In this document: positions 21,934 to 34,032 of the stretch, one piece after another
Layout of the letters: the number at the start of each line of letters is the position of its first letter
Position numbering within the stretch: position 1 is the stretch's first letter
NCBI GenBank assembly: GCA_029747015.1
Contig: JAKOGI010001565.1
Coordinates: 1 to 64,000 of the forward strand
From: Carnegiea gigantea
Lineage: Eukaryota > Streptophyta > Magnoliopsida > Caryophyllales > Cactaceae
Direction: 5' to 3'
DNA: 64,000 bases
The notes under the pieces: model-generated
What the model was told of the DNA's origin: nothing
Seen by the model: only the letters and a program-made list of their open reading frames with translations
Databases searched by the model: none
Translations under genes and position numbers: made by a program

Positions 21934-24900
21934 ATGGCTAGGCATTTGAACCCCTGTGCATCCGAAACTGTGGTATCTCTCCCTCCTCCAACCCTCAAGA
22001 ATGGGGCTTCTTTCTTACCAAAATCTGCCGTTCTTTCTTCAAGGATTCATTGCTCCAAATGGGTTTCCCAGATTCTGTCGAGATTTTACGTGACATCGAA
22101 TTTCCAGTTAAAATGTTCAAATGGGCATCCGTTAACTACAGTTTGTCTTCGAGATGGTAAATTTATTCTGCAGTTTCTTGAGTCATCCTTTTTGCTTCGT
22201 GTGTAATTCATGCATTCCTTCTGAATTCATGGTTGACCTGTTGATGCTACAGTTCTGGAAATTATTTCTGTAACTCTGCTTCAGATTGATTCCCTTTTCA
22301 TTGTTCAGCAGAAATAGCTCCCAAGAGATAATTCATCTTTGAACAGGTAGGACGTGCCTTTTAGTTCTCAGCATTGTCTTTACAAATGTAAATTTGATAG
22401 ATGGGGAATAGTCATCAACATAGGAAGAGGATTATGCAACTTTTGATCCTGCTGAGGCGAGTGAATGGATGAAACAAAACCCAAGCGGAAGGCAGCAGCA
22501 GGGCACGATTTCATATTTGTATGAGAGGGGTTGTGCTTCATGCCTAATGATCATTCGCTTAAGAGTGGCACATTAGTGGATTGTAACCATAAATAGAGAT
22601 CTTTTTTTATACAATATATTAATTAGCTTATTTAAAGGGTAGATAAAGCACAAATTCAATGTTCAAGGGATAGTAAATATCATCTTAATGGTCAGGACAG
22701 TTGTTCGGTTAGCTGATAGATTTTCCTGATGTTTATCTTGACCATGCAAAATGAATGTGTTGAAGCAATGAAATGAAATCGAAAAAAAATATGTGAGGAC
22801 ATGTTAAGAGTTACACGTCTTCGAAAGTAGTGTGAATATTCCCCACTAGTTTAAGCTGATAGACAGATATCCAGTTACTAGTATCCTGCACTAACATTTG
22901 TGTTTGGATGTATTTTATTTGCTTGAAATGTCTACATATTGTCTAGCCATGTTGGGGGAGATATCAATTTGTTTTGAAGATGATTTATTTATGAGGGCAG
23001 GTTCCCCTATGGCACAAAGACATATGATTATGGTAGTCATTATCCCCTCCCTTTTTAGTTTTTGGGTTATAGATGATTTTCCTGAAAAAGAAGAAGTTTC
23101 TTCTCAGAAAATTTTCACTGGGCCTTTTGGCTTTCATAGGTAAGGTCATCGACATCTTGATCTCCCTGGACCTTCTCGTGCAAGATCAGTATTCAGGAGT
23201 GGTGGTGTTGTAGCCTTCTCTAATGCTGTGCAAGTAAAACCTAGTTATCGACAAGGTTAAGGAATAAGTGGATGCTCAATTGTTAATGCTCTATACTTTT
23301 GCACTTTAGTAAGCAGGATCAGTCAGAAGCTGAAGGAGGAGGGAGGTTTATTTATCATCCAGGAATCGGAATGCTTAAGACGATGCATACAGGCAATAAA
23401 TGTCATTCATTTATGAAAAGAACTTTTTGGTTTGGAAGGGGCCAAAATGCTAGTGTAGTCAGGACTACACAAGTTTCAGGTACTACACCCACAAGAATTT
23501 GCCAGCTAAGGCCTACACTTATGTACTACATGCTAGGCGAGGGAATAATGGATTGGTAATTGATACTTGCGTTTGATCTCTGTTTGTTTCACTGTACTTT
23601 TTTGACCTTGATGTAGTATGACAGTTTCCTCGATTTTGTGCTTCCATTGCCACTCTCCTTGATCCCCTCGATATATGCATACATAGTGTGAGATGCTAAT
23701 ATTTTTATGGTCAAGATGTTTTACAAACTACTTCCAATCTATCTAGGAAAGGAAACATTTGAGGTGTATTAGTTGGTAGAGGAATCCTAATATTGGAGCT
23801 GTTTTAAATGGACTGTAAACACAGGATGGATTGTAAACATGGGACTGCAAAGAATCCATGTAGTCAGCCCCACCCAGTCCAAGAGGGCTTGTTTTTGGTG
23901 GTTTAGACAAACGAAAAAAACCAAAACAGCATGGGGGCATCACCTGCAAAAGCAGGGCCCACACTGGGAGTTGTGGTTGTGAAAAACCAAAACGAAGATG
24001 GTCTGCTTAGAGAATGAAGGAAGATCACACAACATGCTCATTCAACATGGAATATTTCAGAATTCATGAACATCACTTAACTAGATATGGGAACTATTAA
24101 GATGCGATTCCCCCTGGGTTTCATTCACGTGTGCAGAATCAAGTAATCAACATAAGTCCTAGCATTATTGATTGGCTGTAAAATTTTCTTTCTTTTCATC
24201 CAACTCAGGGATGATCTGTGTGGCATGAAGTCTCAATCTTCCTCCTCTTCTCTATGAAATCACTATGCTTCACTAACTACTGAACCTGTTTGAGTAACTT
24301 ATGCTATAATGGCCAAAGATGGCTTTGATGTAGATGTGCCTGAAGGTCCGGTTGTCACAAAGGATGCTGAGCCTGAAGTGGGCCATCAGTTTTTCTACTT
24401 CTCAGAGCCCACCGAAGAAGAAACTACTTTGAGTATAACTGTAGTTGGGGCCTCAGGAGACCTTGCCAGGAAGAAGATTTTTCCTGCTCTGTTTGCACTT
24501 TTCTATGAAGGCTATCTTCCTGAGGTGTTAACTCTTCAAAATTTTACTACTAACTAGAATGTTAGCATCCTTTTGATTGCCTCCTGATTACACTGATGGT
24601 TAGAGCTGACATAAAGGAACTGTATTATAATCCTTCTTATTCCTTCTGGCCAAATATGTGCAGAACTTCACAGTTTTTGGTTATGCACGAACAAAAATGA
24701 ATGATGAGGAGCTGCAAAACATGATAAGCCAAACCTTAACATGCAGGATAGACAAGAGGTATCAACTTATTTATTGCTTTGCTTTTGCTATCTAAAACGT
24801 CTTTGCAATCATTGACACACTGGAAGCTCTTGCAGGGAAAATTGTGATGACAAAATGAAAGAGTTTTTGCAAAGATGCTTTTACCATTCTGGCCAATACA

Positions 24901-27900
24901 ACTCTGAGAATGACTTTGCAGAATTGGACCTTAAACTTAGAGAAAAAGAGGTATGACATTTCTGTGTGAGATAAATTTTCAGTCCACAGCATCTTTTAGC
25001 AATGACCCGAAAGGGAGAATATTTGTCTGTCATTTGGGTGGGATTCGATGACAACTATATTTACTGTTAATGAAGTGAAAAGCATCTGATAATAAATAAG
25101 ACAAAGGTGACCATTTAAACCAATAGATCATTTTGGTGTTGATATCTGAAAGCCAGGCTCCAACTTCAGTAGTTATTGTATGACTTATTTAACTATCATC
25201 TGTGAACATCAATGGACAAAGTTGCGTGCAAGTGATGTATTGACGAATCACCTGTAGATAATGAAAGGAAAAAGCTTGACTTGTGAAGGGTATTGTTCCA
25301 ACTGGCTCGAAGGGTCCAGGAAGTTTCCATCGACAAGTGTTAATATCTAGGAATGAAGAGCTACAGCCCTTTGCAAATTAAGGCCTGATTTTGAACTTCT
25401 ATAGCACAGGGTGTTCATTTGGGCTAGTGTTTTCTGCTGCAATAAGAGGATTTTGGGGTGCAATAAACAAGTATAAACATGCTAATCTGATTATTGCTGT
25501 GACTTTCTGCTTCTTCAACGTTTTGATGTCCATTATGCTTTCTGGCATCTGCTTTTTGGCTAATAGCATTACATATCGTTTCATTCACCAGATTTATCTT
25601 GTTTGGCACAGTGTTCTGCACGACCTTTAGTTGAGATATTGTTCTATAGTTATTTAGAAAAATCCTTACAATTTTTAATATGGACATGCATAAAATTAAA
25701 TGGGCAAGATAATCTTTTTTTTAAAAGAGAAATTGAATAGGGAGTTATCTGAAGCCTGATAATCCAAATAGTGGGACACCTTAGTAAAAAAGCTTCTGGG
25801 CCGCCGGTATTTCCTTTCCTTCAATAAAGAAACAGCAAAAGGGAAGAAAACCTTGCAGAATATGCAATATTTGTGATGTCTAAGTCGTTAAATAACTAAG
25901 AGGTTGTAGCATTTCTCATGCTAGGCTTGGTCAACCTTGGCTAAACTGCTAAAGAAAAAGAAAAAAGGAACGAAGAACCTTTCCTTCCTAGCTCAAACGG
26001 AGCTTCTGAAATTTACTGTCCTGAGACATTGGAATATGAGTCTGGGAGGTTCGAGTTCGTCCTTGTCTAATTTCACAGCAAGTACATTGGTAGCTACTAA
26101 GTGCTTACTTTTAGGTTTAATGCTCTTTGCTTTGGTGGTGAAAGTCCCACAGCCAATGATAATTGCATATTATGTGCACTAATGCTTCCTTTAGATTGAG
26201 CGCTAGTTGTCAAAATGTTTCAGCATTTGTGCTGTTTTTATCCAGGGTGGAAGGGTGCCAAATCGGCTATTTTACCTTTCAATACCACCAAATATATTTG
26301 TGGATGTGGTGAGATGTGCCAGCCGTCGAGCTTCTTCAGAGAAAGGATGGACAAGGGTTATAGTTGAAAAGCCATTTGGCCGTGACTCAGAATCCTCTCG
26401 TGAGCTGACAAGATCCTTGAAGCAGTACCTCGCTGAAGACCAGATATTCAGGTTAACTCATTTGTCGCCACCCCCCCCCCCAAAAAAAAAGCAAAAAAAA
26501 AAAAACCCAGGAAGGAGTCCAATGCTAACCTCTAACGTCTCTTCAGGATTGACCATTACCTGGGGAAGGAGCTTGTTGAGAACTTATCAGTGCTTCGCTT
26601 CTCAAATCTCGTTTTTGAACCTCTATGGTCCAGAAACTACATCCAAAACGTCCAGTTTATATTCTCCGAAGACATTGGTACAGAAGGACGAGGAGGGTAA
26701 GTTTCAAAATGCAGCATTTATTTTTAGCCAATCCTTGATTTGATACCATCACTAACTGGGCTTGACCTTGCTCCTAGATACTTTGATCACTACGGAATAA
26801 TTCGAGATATAATGCAAAACCATCTTCTTCAAATTCTAGCACTTTTTGCCATGGAGACGCCAGTTAGCTTGGATGCTGAGGACATTAGGAATGAAAAGGT
26901 ATCAACAGCTTTCCATTTCTATGCAAATGTCTATGTTGCTTGGACGCTGTGCCTATGTTGTGCTTGGCAGTTGGCACTACAACAAGGCTATGAATCCTGG
27001 AACCTTTATTTCAGGCGGAACAGTCATAACATTTCTGACACCTGATTGGTTTCTCAGCGCTCTGACATGGGTTGCGCTGGGCCAATTAACTTGCTCAGAT
27101 CATATTTTCCTACATATAGGATAAGCAGATAGTGATGTAGTTTTCCTCCAATACATGCAGGTAAAGGTACTGAGATCAGTGAGGCCCTTTCAGCTTGAGG
27201 ACATAGTTGTGGGTCAGTACAAGGGTCACAGCAAGGGGGGAAAATCGTATCCAGGCTATACGGATGATCCAACTGTGCCCAAAAATAGTCTGACTCCAAC
27301 TTTTGCAGCAGCTGCCTTGTTCATTGATAATGCTCGATGGGATGGAGTCCCTTTCCTAATGAAAACTGGGAAAGCTCTTTATACAAAGAGGTTTGCACGC
27401 TATAGTTGACTTGTTAAATGCTTTTTTCTTGTCAATTTTGGATATCTTCTTCTGAGAAGTGATTGCCACGTGAAACACAGAGCTGAAATCAGAGTGCAGT
27501 TTAGACATGTTCCTGGAAACTTGTTTAGGGGAAATATTGGTTATGATTTGGACAGAACTACCAATGAGCTTGTGATCCGAGTGCAGCCTGATGAAGCCAT
27601 TTTTCTAAAGATCAATAATAAGGTTCCTGGTCTTGGAATGAGATTGGACCGTAGTGACCTTAACTTGCTCTATAAAGCCAGGTATGGCACACAGACTCTC
27701 ATCGCTGTCGACCAAATGCTATGCTAGCTCATATATAGCCATGTATCTATTAGGTTCATGTTTTCATTCTTTTGCGGTGATTGCTTTTATCTGTGAGTCA
27801 CATGTGATATCTTCCGCAAAATGAAGAAATCTAGCAGACATCTTATTAGATATTGTGAACAGATAGGGGATGAGTAGTACCTAAGTCAATTTATTTTACT

Positions 27901-28365
27901 TTCTTCGTCTTGGGAGGTTGACTTTGCATCAGCCTACCAACGTTTTGAGTACCGAGTATCCAACCAGCTACGGGTTTGCAAAGCAATTTCCTAATCTAAA
28001 ATGAGAGGTCATGTTTCAACCTGCATGTTAGAGCACTAAACACCCAACATAAATAATTGAGGTGAAATAAAGAGTCTTGAAGGCATGTTCATTTCAGCAG
28101 TAAGGAACAGTAAGGTTTAGCAATAAGCTGGCAAGGAGCAGTACGTAAATTGTTGGAGTCAGACATAACAGGTACGGAGTAGTGACTGGTATGCTACTGG
28201 TGAAACGCACATGCCCTTAATTACCTAGATTTGGGGGAGTGAGAACTAGTTAGGTTGCAAGTACATGGTCTCTCTCTTGTTACATGTAACTCCCTACAAA
28301 CAATGGCAAAAGGATGAAAATGATATTCCCTTGGCCAAATTATGACATTCCTTACCCGTCTAAAA

Positions 28366-28396
<31 letters not shown>

Positions 28397-28737
28397 TTTC
28401 TTTTTCCCAAGGATCTTTCCCAATAGCTCTTTTCATTATTATTGCTGGTGGTGTCCGCTTACAGTGGGTAGCATGTTGTTGAAGGTATCCGATAGAAATC
28501 CCTGATGCATATGAGAGGTTGCTCTTAGATGCAATAGAGGGAGAGCGGAGGCTCTTCATCAGAAGTGATGAGCTCGATGCTGCGTGGGCATTGTTCACAC
28601 CATTGTTGAAGGAATTGGAAGAAAACAAGATTGCTCCGGAGCTTTACCCATATGGTAGCAGGGGACCAGTTGGAGCTCATTATCTTGCTGCTAAGCACGG
28701 TGTTCGTTGGGGAGACCTTATTGATGAGTACTTGTGA
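21934..28737 (+). CDS. G6PD: Plastidic glucose-6-phosphate 1-dehydrogenase, P2 type
   Basis: This enzyme oxidises glucose-6-phosphate to 6-phosphogluconolactone with NADP+, the first step of the oxidative pentose phosphate pathway, in the plastid stroma. I join ten exons: 21934-22156, 24319-24524, 24664-24758, 24836-24950, 26246-26451, 26547-26696, 26778-26898, 27161-27390, 27481-27681 and 28485-28737. Every intron is GT-AG and the lengths sum to 1800 nt, giving 599 residues, normal for the family. Residues 1 to about 70 are Ser-rich and basic, as in a transit peptide. Visible motifs are the NADP-binding GASGDLA (118-124), EKPFG (254-258) and the active-site RIDHYLGKE (282-290, His285 catalytic). 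Cys170 and Cys178 match the spaced pair that thioredoxin reduces in plastid isoforms. P2 is favoured over P1 by [29 protein letters not shown] and similar stretches. The weakest junction is the exon 2 acceptor, although it restores phase exactly. No break is seen. Confidence 0.95.
23885..23998. mobile_element. Possible small MITE in G6PDH intron 1
   Basis: GGGCTTGTTTTTGGTGGTTT at the left and the sequence ending AAAAACCAAAACGAAGATG at the right form imperfect inverted ends with a shared CTTnnTTTTGG core. The interior is unusually GC-rich for this intron. No target duplication was identified. Confidence 0.3.
28080..28218. mobile_element. Small MITE in G6PDH intron 9
   Basis: The left end AAGGCATGTTCATTTCAGCA and the right end, whose reverse complement begins AAGGGCATGTGCGTTTCACC, make inverted repeats of about 22 bp with four or five differences. 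The 139-bp element lies entirely inside the last intron, about 270 bp before the final exon, and does not touch splice signals. Its ends resemble those of the MITE at 5556-5845. Confidence 0.5.
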
Positions 28738-29213
28738 TCATGGCTTCAAATGAGGAGAGATTCATGTTAGTACATTTGTATATTTTTAAGAGCCGTAAAT
28801 TTTGTTGTTCCAAAAAATCTCATTGGGATATAGATCTTATGGTGGAGAGGGGATATTGATTATCCGTCATGAATGAAAGCTCGTCAACTTCAAGTTTTGA
28901 ACAAATGGTGTATAGTGTATAGGCAAACAAGTCTGGAGCGAATGGTGTAATATGTAGTGAGCACTTGAGGGTAGAAAACCAACATCCTCCCTATTTACTA
29001 TTTTTAGTGCTAAAAATCTGTATGGAATAGAATTATATAAATTGCATGCATTTCGTAGCTTTTGCATTACAATAAACTATAATATAATTAGTATCACATC
29101 ATCATTTGAACACCCCCCCTCCCCCTTTCCCTTTTGGTTGTCAATACACCTTTTTTGTTTGTGAGAAACAATATTCCCATTTTTAGAGGTAAAAAGACCT
29201 TTGATGTCTTCCG
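28738..29213 (+). terminator. G6PDH 3' flank with candidate poly(A) signal
   Basis: Non-coding sequence after the stop codon. An AATAAA occurs at 29071-29076 in a T/A-rich context, about 335 bp after the stop; nearer AT-rich signals are possible, since plant poly(A) signals are loose. Confidence 0.35.
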
Positions 29214-29700
29214 TGTAACACCCCCATGGGTAGCCTAAGATCTTTAAATTGGTTATAGTTGGCCAGAACTTTTTATCTTACTGATATCCTAAATTAGGAT
29301 CTTAGACAAGATTTGAGGACCTCAGTCTTTTTGTGTCAAGTCATTAGAGTTTGGGTCAGCCACTCAACCTGTCTGGATTGGGTTAAATTTTTTAATATTT
29401 ATTTTTTATGTGAGAATTCCCTATATCCAATGCATATGTTAGATTTGTCTTTTTAAAGAACATATGTAACTATTAAAACATGACTAAAAAGATCGAAATT
29501 CAGATATTCTATCTAAGTTTAAATTTTTCATATTTTTTTCCTATTCATTAGTCTACTTTATTGCCACAACATTTTCGTTCTAATATACTGTTGTTAATAC
29601 TCTGTAGTCTTTTCTCTATAATAAACTACCTTTATAACATTCAACAAAATCACTACACTACTATTTAAAGTAGGGTATGCATTGACCTAAAAAGAAGTTT
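29214..29700 (+). mobile_element. Possible 5' fragment of a chromovirus LTR
   Basis: TGTAACACCCCC at 29214 is the usual beginning of Tekay/Del-type LTRs. The following stretch, including GACCTCAGTC and a short run ending TCATTAGAG, looks like such U3 sequence from memory. No end, PBS or coding part is found, so the right limit is arbitrary. Confidence 0.3.
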
Positions 29701-30151
29701 CATACGTGGTTGGCAATCTCTCTAGGACGGACTATACCATGTCATCAAATATATATCATCGAAATTTGGTTACGGGTGCCTGCAATTTTCTTTTCTTTTT
29801 TGTTCCTTATTTTATTGTTGAGAAATAAATAATTAAGAAAAATCAATGAATCATAGGTTTTAGAGATCGGTAACTGGAAAGAGCTCAAATTTTAAAGTTT
29901 GAAGTTTTGTAAATAAATCCTTTTTTATTTTTTTAAAAATTATATTAATATTTACAATATTTATAGGAAAAAGAACATAATAAACACTTCAAGCTATCAG
30001 CTCTCATCGAAATTCGAAACTTCAAAATTAATATGTCAAGCGCTTGCGTCCATGATATATATTATAAGTATCGAGTCTTCCGATTGCCCATTATCAAACC
30101 AAGAAGGCAAGACTCTCGTGTGGTTTTCTTTCTTGGAGGAGAAGGAAAAAA
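29701..30151. other. Intergenic DNA, possible promoter of the next gene
   Basis: AT-rich and without open frames of interest. A TATATATTATAAG stretch at about 30054-30066 lies roughly 90 bp before the ATG of the next gene and could serve as a TATA element. Confidence 0.3.
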
Positions 30152-32905
30152 ATGATGATCAGAGCAGTGAGCCGATTCCGGCGGTTATTACCTCATTACA
30201 CACGTTGTTTCTCCGCCTCTGCCTCTGCCTCTGCCGTCACTCCTGGTCTCCAAAATCCGACGGCCAGGAAGCTTCCTTGCTGTCTTTTCAAGTACGGTGT
30301 CGCCGGACTTGTTGGTGCCACCACTTACGCAACCGTTGGTTCGTCCCCTCCCTCTTAAAGTAGCCACCTTTTATTATTCTTGTCTCATTGTTGTTTTTAT
30401 TTCTCTTCATCTTGTCTCATTATACCTACGCGATATTGATATGATTATGGTTCGCTGGCTTGTTTTCTAATTTTTTTCAAAATAGGCTTTTACTGGAGTA
30501 TTATTCTTCTGCTTATGCTTATGAGTAACGCACTTGGTTCGTTTCAAACCCCGCTTCAAGCTGGCCATATATTATATTCCAGTGACGAATCTACATAGTT
30601 TGTTGAACAATGTCCCAGGTGGGTAGGCGGAGCTTCCTCGGTAGGACTTTGTGTTGGAAAAAAAGGCAGGTCAATATAGTAGATACTTTTATCTCTTTGT
30701 ATAATTTAAGATGGGCAATAAAGATTATGAAAATATAGTAGATTGAGACGCTAAAATCTTTTGGTAGAAGACCCTCGAAGACGAAGCGAAAAACCGATGG
30801 GGACTATAAGTCCAAAAAATACTTTCACTATTTGTAATAGTGGGATTACAAATTAACACATCTATAAATTAGAGGGTACACTCAATACCTCACCAACTGA
30901 GGATGTAATGCAAAATTACTATAACCCAATTTTGGTGAAATTTTCTCACCTGTTTTTGGTGGTATACACTCAACTCGTAAGTACTTTGCTCACACTTGGT
31001 TTTGCCAATCAACTCCCTGAATACATCCCATTTTATAATGAGAGATTGGAGCGTGAAATTAAATGTGGAGATTTTGCAAATTTCCATTAGTCCGCCTACA
31101 CCTGCACTAGCCCCCAAGAAAGTCTCTCTAACTTATGAGAAATCCTTCTTGGACAGACAACTATTGACTTTCTTGATGTTCAACAAAACACTTTGCCAGC
31201 ACATTGGACATGATCTTCATCCATACATGCAGCATACACTGCTGAGCAAGTGGGTGAATATAATTTTCCATGTTAGTTTGCAGATTATGGTTTCTATTTT
31301 TATTGTCTGAGTATAATTTTGACCTGAATCCGATCCCATTGGACACGATCTTCATCCGTACATGGAGCACACATTGCTGAGCAAGTGCGTGAGAAAAGAT
31401 GGGCTTTTTCATCATCTATCATAAAGCCTGTGGTGCATGCTGTGTTTGCCTTTAAAGTGAGTTGTAAAATGTACATAATCTGTTTTTTTATGATTGGGGC
31501 GTTGATTTTTAATTGCTGCTTATGTTTCAAATCTAGATGTCAACTGTTGGTGTGATGTTCCTTATTTCTTTGCAGAACCATCAGCCTCTGTACTCTCCAA
31601 CACCAGGTCAAACCTCACTTGTTCCTCTTCAATTCCTATTCAGCCCCCTATTTGGCCTTTTGATTATTATCACTCGAGTCCAACTTTCTAGTGTTATTTT
31701 CATGCTGATGGAGCGGATATAAGTCTTTTGTTTTGGTTATTATCACACTATGTAATACATGTACCCATCATTGAGAATCTCCCTGCTATAGTCTCCCTGC
31801 TAGTGTGGAATCGGAATTCTGCATGCGAAAAGAGCCTACTTTAGCAGGATCCATATTGGTTTTTTCTGTTGTGCTGTTGTTCATGCATTTTTTGGGTTTT
31901 CCATTGATGGAAGAATGGTCTTTCATTCTGAATTTGTGGTGCAAGCGACGAACATGTCCTGTAGGAAAATGCAAGCAGGCAAGTCAAAAGGAGTTATGTT
32001 TTGTAGCTTCTACTTCGTATAATCGAATGAATTGCTCCTCTTTCGTAGCTCAACTGTCCAATCTTCACTAACGGTTTGATGTATGCAAGGGGGTTACGTT
32101 TTAGATTGTTGTGCTTAAAAAATATAGGCATACCAATGCTACCTTCGAAAATTTGAGTTGAAGGAAATGATGAATCATACTTATGGAAGTGAGACACCAG
32201 GCACATTTTCTAACAAGAGAAATTAAAATAGAACATTAAGCACATTATCTAGTCCCTCGATTCACATGAAGTGTTGGAGAATTCTGGAGCTTCGTGAAAG
32301 ATGAATGCAATGAGACCATATTTTTTTAAGGATGTTCACTGTCTATGAGACCATCTGAGGTTCTATATGAGCAAAATACAATGAGCAAAAATACAGTTAC
32401 GTTGACAAGGTTAACATCTTCACAGCCATACATCAGTAGTTTGGACAAATATCTACATCTTTCTAGTCTCTTTTGTTATCTTTTGTAGGTCCAATTAAAG
32501 CTGTGAAAAGTTACCAGAGGCCAATTCACAGAATGTCTGAGGTGGTTCTTTTGGCTTTGGAACTATCCTTATTGTCTATATAAATTAGAAGTGACTCTTT
32601 TGGCTAAAATAATGTATATTTTGGTCCAGGGATCTGCTGAACCATCGTCAGAAAAACAATGTCAGGATTCAGATGACAAGTCCATAAGTATAAGCGTTGA
32701 TCGTGAAGCAGTGGCTATTGCATTTTCTGTTGCTGTGATGGTGTTCGTGATGGTGGCTGTAGTATTGACGGTGATGGGTCATTTCATGTTGGAAAGGGGC
32801 AGAGAGACTAAGGGGAAGGAGCGACAAAGTTTAGATATGACAAAGAAAGAGATGGAGAGAATGAGAGAGGAGCCAGAGAGAGAGCTGGTCATTACCTGGG
32901 AGTGA
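30152..32905 (+). CDS. Predicted mitochondrial membrane protein of unknown family (three-exon model)
   Basis: I propose exons 30152-30338, 32489-32541 and 32630-32905. They have GT-AG junctions and compatible phases, giving 171 residues. The N-terminus (MMIRAVSRFRRLLPHYTRCF, then a Ser/Ala run) is a textbook mitochondrial presequence: Arg-rich, amphipathic, no acidic residues. Residues about 48-63 are mildly hydrophobic. Residues 107-130 form a strong membrane helix after an acidic stretch. The tail (135-171) is highly charged, Lys/Glu/Arg-rich and perhaps helical. I do not recognise the family. The first exon looks real, as does the last. The link between them across a 2.15-kb intron is inference, and other exons may be missed. 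A transposon-derived or alternative terminal exon is also possible. Confidence 0.4.
31202..31257 (+). repeat. 56-bp direct repeat, copy 1
   Basis: CATTGGACATGATCTTCATC and following bases recur 135 bp downstream at 31337-31392 with about seven differences. It lies inside the large first intron of the candidate mitochondrial gene model. Confidence 0.7.
31337..31392 (+). repeat. 56-bp direct repeat, copy 2
   Basis: Second copy of the repeat at 31202. One frame across it stays open from just after a TGA at about 31325 to a good GTGAGT donor at about 31459, so a lost or alternative exon is conceivable. I could not link it in phase to the neighbouring exons. Confidence 0.65.
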
Positions 32906-33739
32906 ATCATTAATCTGTTCAACTATACTTGTCAAGTAGCCTAATGGTTAGTATCATCTCCTACTATGATCTGCTGTTGACTAGTGTCTTTGGAGAGCAT
33001 CAAGGAACTTGCAGTGTCATATAATTATCAGTAAGATTTGAAGTCAGATATTAGTTTACGGAAACTTCAGTACTAAACTAGTTAATGGTCACTACTGATA
33101 ATTAACCAGTATTAACTACTCGCTAGCTATGACGTTGATCATGGACTTCATTGGTCGATCGTACGTCAAAGTATGCTTATTTCCAGATTAATCTTTCATT
33201 GTTTATGGCAATTATTTGAATCTGTTTGCTCGCTAAGTCGTCTAAAACAATTTGACGAGGTTGTTAGCCTGTGTAGAAATAAAAGATCAAGTTTATTTAG
33301 CACATTAGTTGCACTTATGCCTGAAAATTTGCATCGTCATGTATGCATCACAAACGTGGTCACAGGCTCACAGTCCGTTAAATAGTTAGGTCATATGGAA
33401 ATATTTTACGAGGTACAAATTTTTATTACAGGTACAAATCTAGGTCGGGTACTAAATTATCGTACTTCTTTTATATAGAATTTCAGTTTGTAAAACTTTA
33501 TCAAAAACTTATCTAATTCGATCATAAACCTTTTGAGTGATCACAAAAAATGTTCAAATTGTAGTTCCATATAGCAGCTGCTATTTTAATTTGCTGACTC
33601 TTTGTTTTCTCGTAATTGATATTCCAAATCGTTTTTGTACATTTCATTAGCTTTTAGACATATTATAATTCAATAAAGACAAACTCTTTTAACTTATTTC
33701 ATTATTTTTACTAAAAGGGGGGACTTGCATTCAAGTATA
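32906..33739. other. 3' flank and intergenic DNA
   Basis: No gene is supported. A short plus-strand open stretch (33173-33385) has no recognised domain. The sequence becomes AT-rich towards the RNase H relic. Confidence 0.4.
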
Positions 33740-34032
33740 TATTAGAATTCAGCACATGACAAAAATTGTCCAGCGCCATATTGAAGACAATCCAGGACAT
33801 CATCCAGCCACACCTAAGTATCTGGATCTCATGGTTGGTAATGTGCTATGCTATGAACTAAGTTACCCTCCGTTTTCGCAAAATTAAAAGCACCGTAACC
33901 AGTGCCACTAAAACTTAAAATGCCACTAAGAATGAGACTGTTGTCCATTATGACTACACCGCACCGGTGGCCATCCTCGCCTACCTTTGCCTCGTCAACG
34001 TTGACTTTCCAACCTCCAGGTGGTGGAGCTGC
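33740..34032 (-). pseudogene. RNase H-like (RVT_3) domain relic
   Basis: On the minus strand the peptide PPPGGWKVNVDEAKVGEDG and the following GVVIMDNS segment match the start of the plant RVT_3 RNase H domain (usually P-P-x-G-x-x-K-x-N-V-D-G-A), found in LINEs and in stand-alone copies. The second glycine after Asp is changed to Glu (DEA for DGA). The upstream part of the reading frame is replaced by a MITE, and only the domain and a short tail remain. It is a fragment, not a gene. Confidence 0.6.

Noticed and set aside
26040..26065. GGTTCGAGTTCG, resembling a tRNA B box or SINE promoter, in G6PDH intron 4
   Set aside because: No matching A box at the right distance, no acceptor stem and no poly(A)-like tail were found.
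28221..28628. 135-codon minus-strand frame across the last G6PDH exon
   Set aside because: It is antisense to a well-supported exon and spans an intron.
21934..28737. P0-type or cytosolic G6PDH as alternative identity
   Set aside because: A transit peptide, the paired regulatory cysteines and an intact RIDHYLGKE motif fit a plastidic, catalytically competent P2 form.
31330..31460. Open stretch ending HAVFAFK before a GTGAGT donor, as an extra exon
   Set aside because: No acceptor and no compatible phase with the flanking exons could be found; kept only as a repeat note.
31575..31605. Possible 31-bp exon after TTTCTTTGCAG
   Set aside because: It joins in phase to exon 1 but leaves a phase that gives a stop in the next exon, so the model without it is better.
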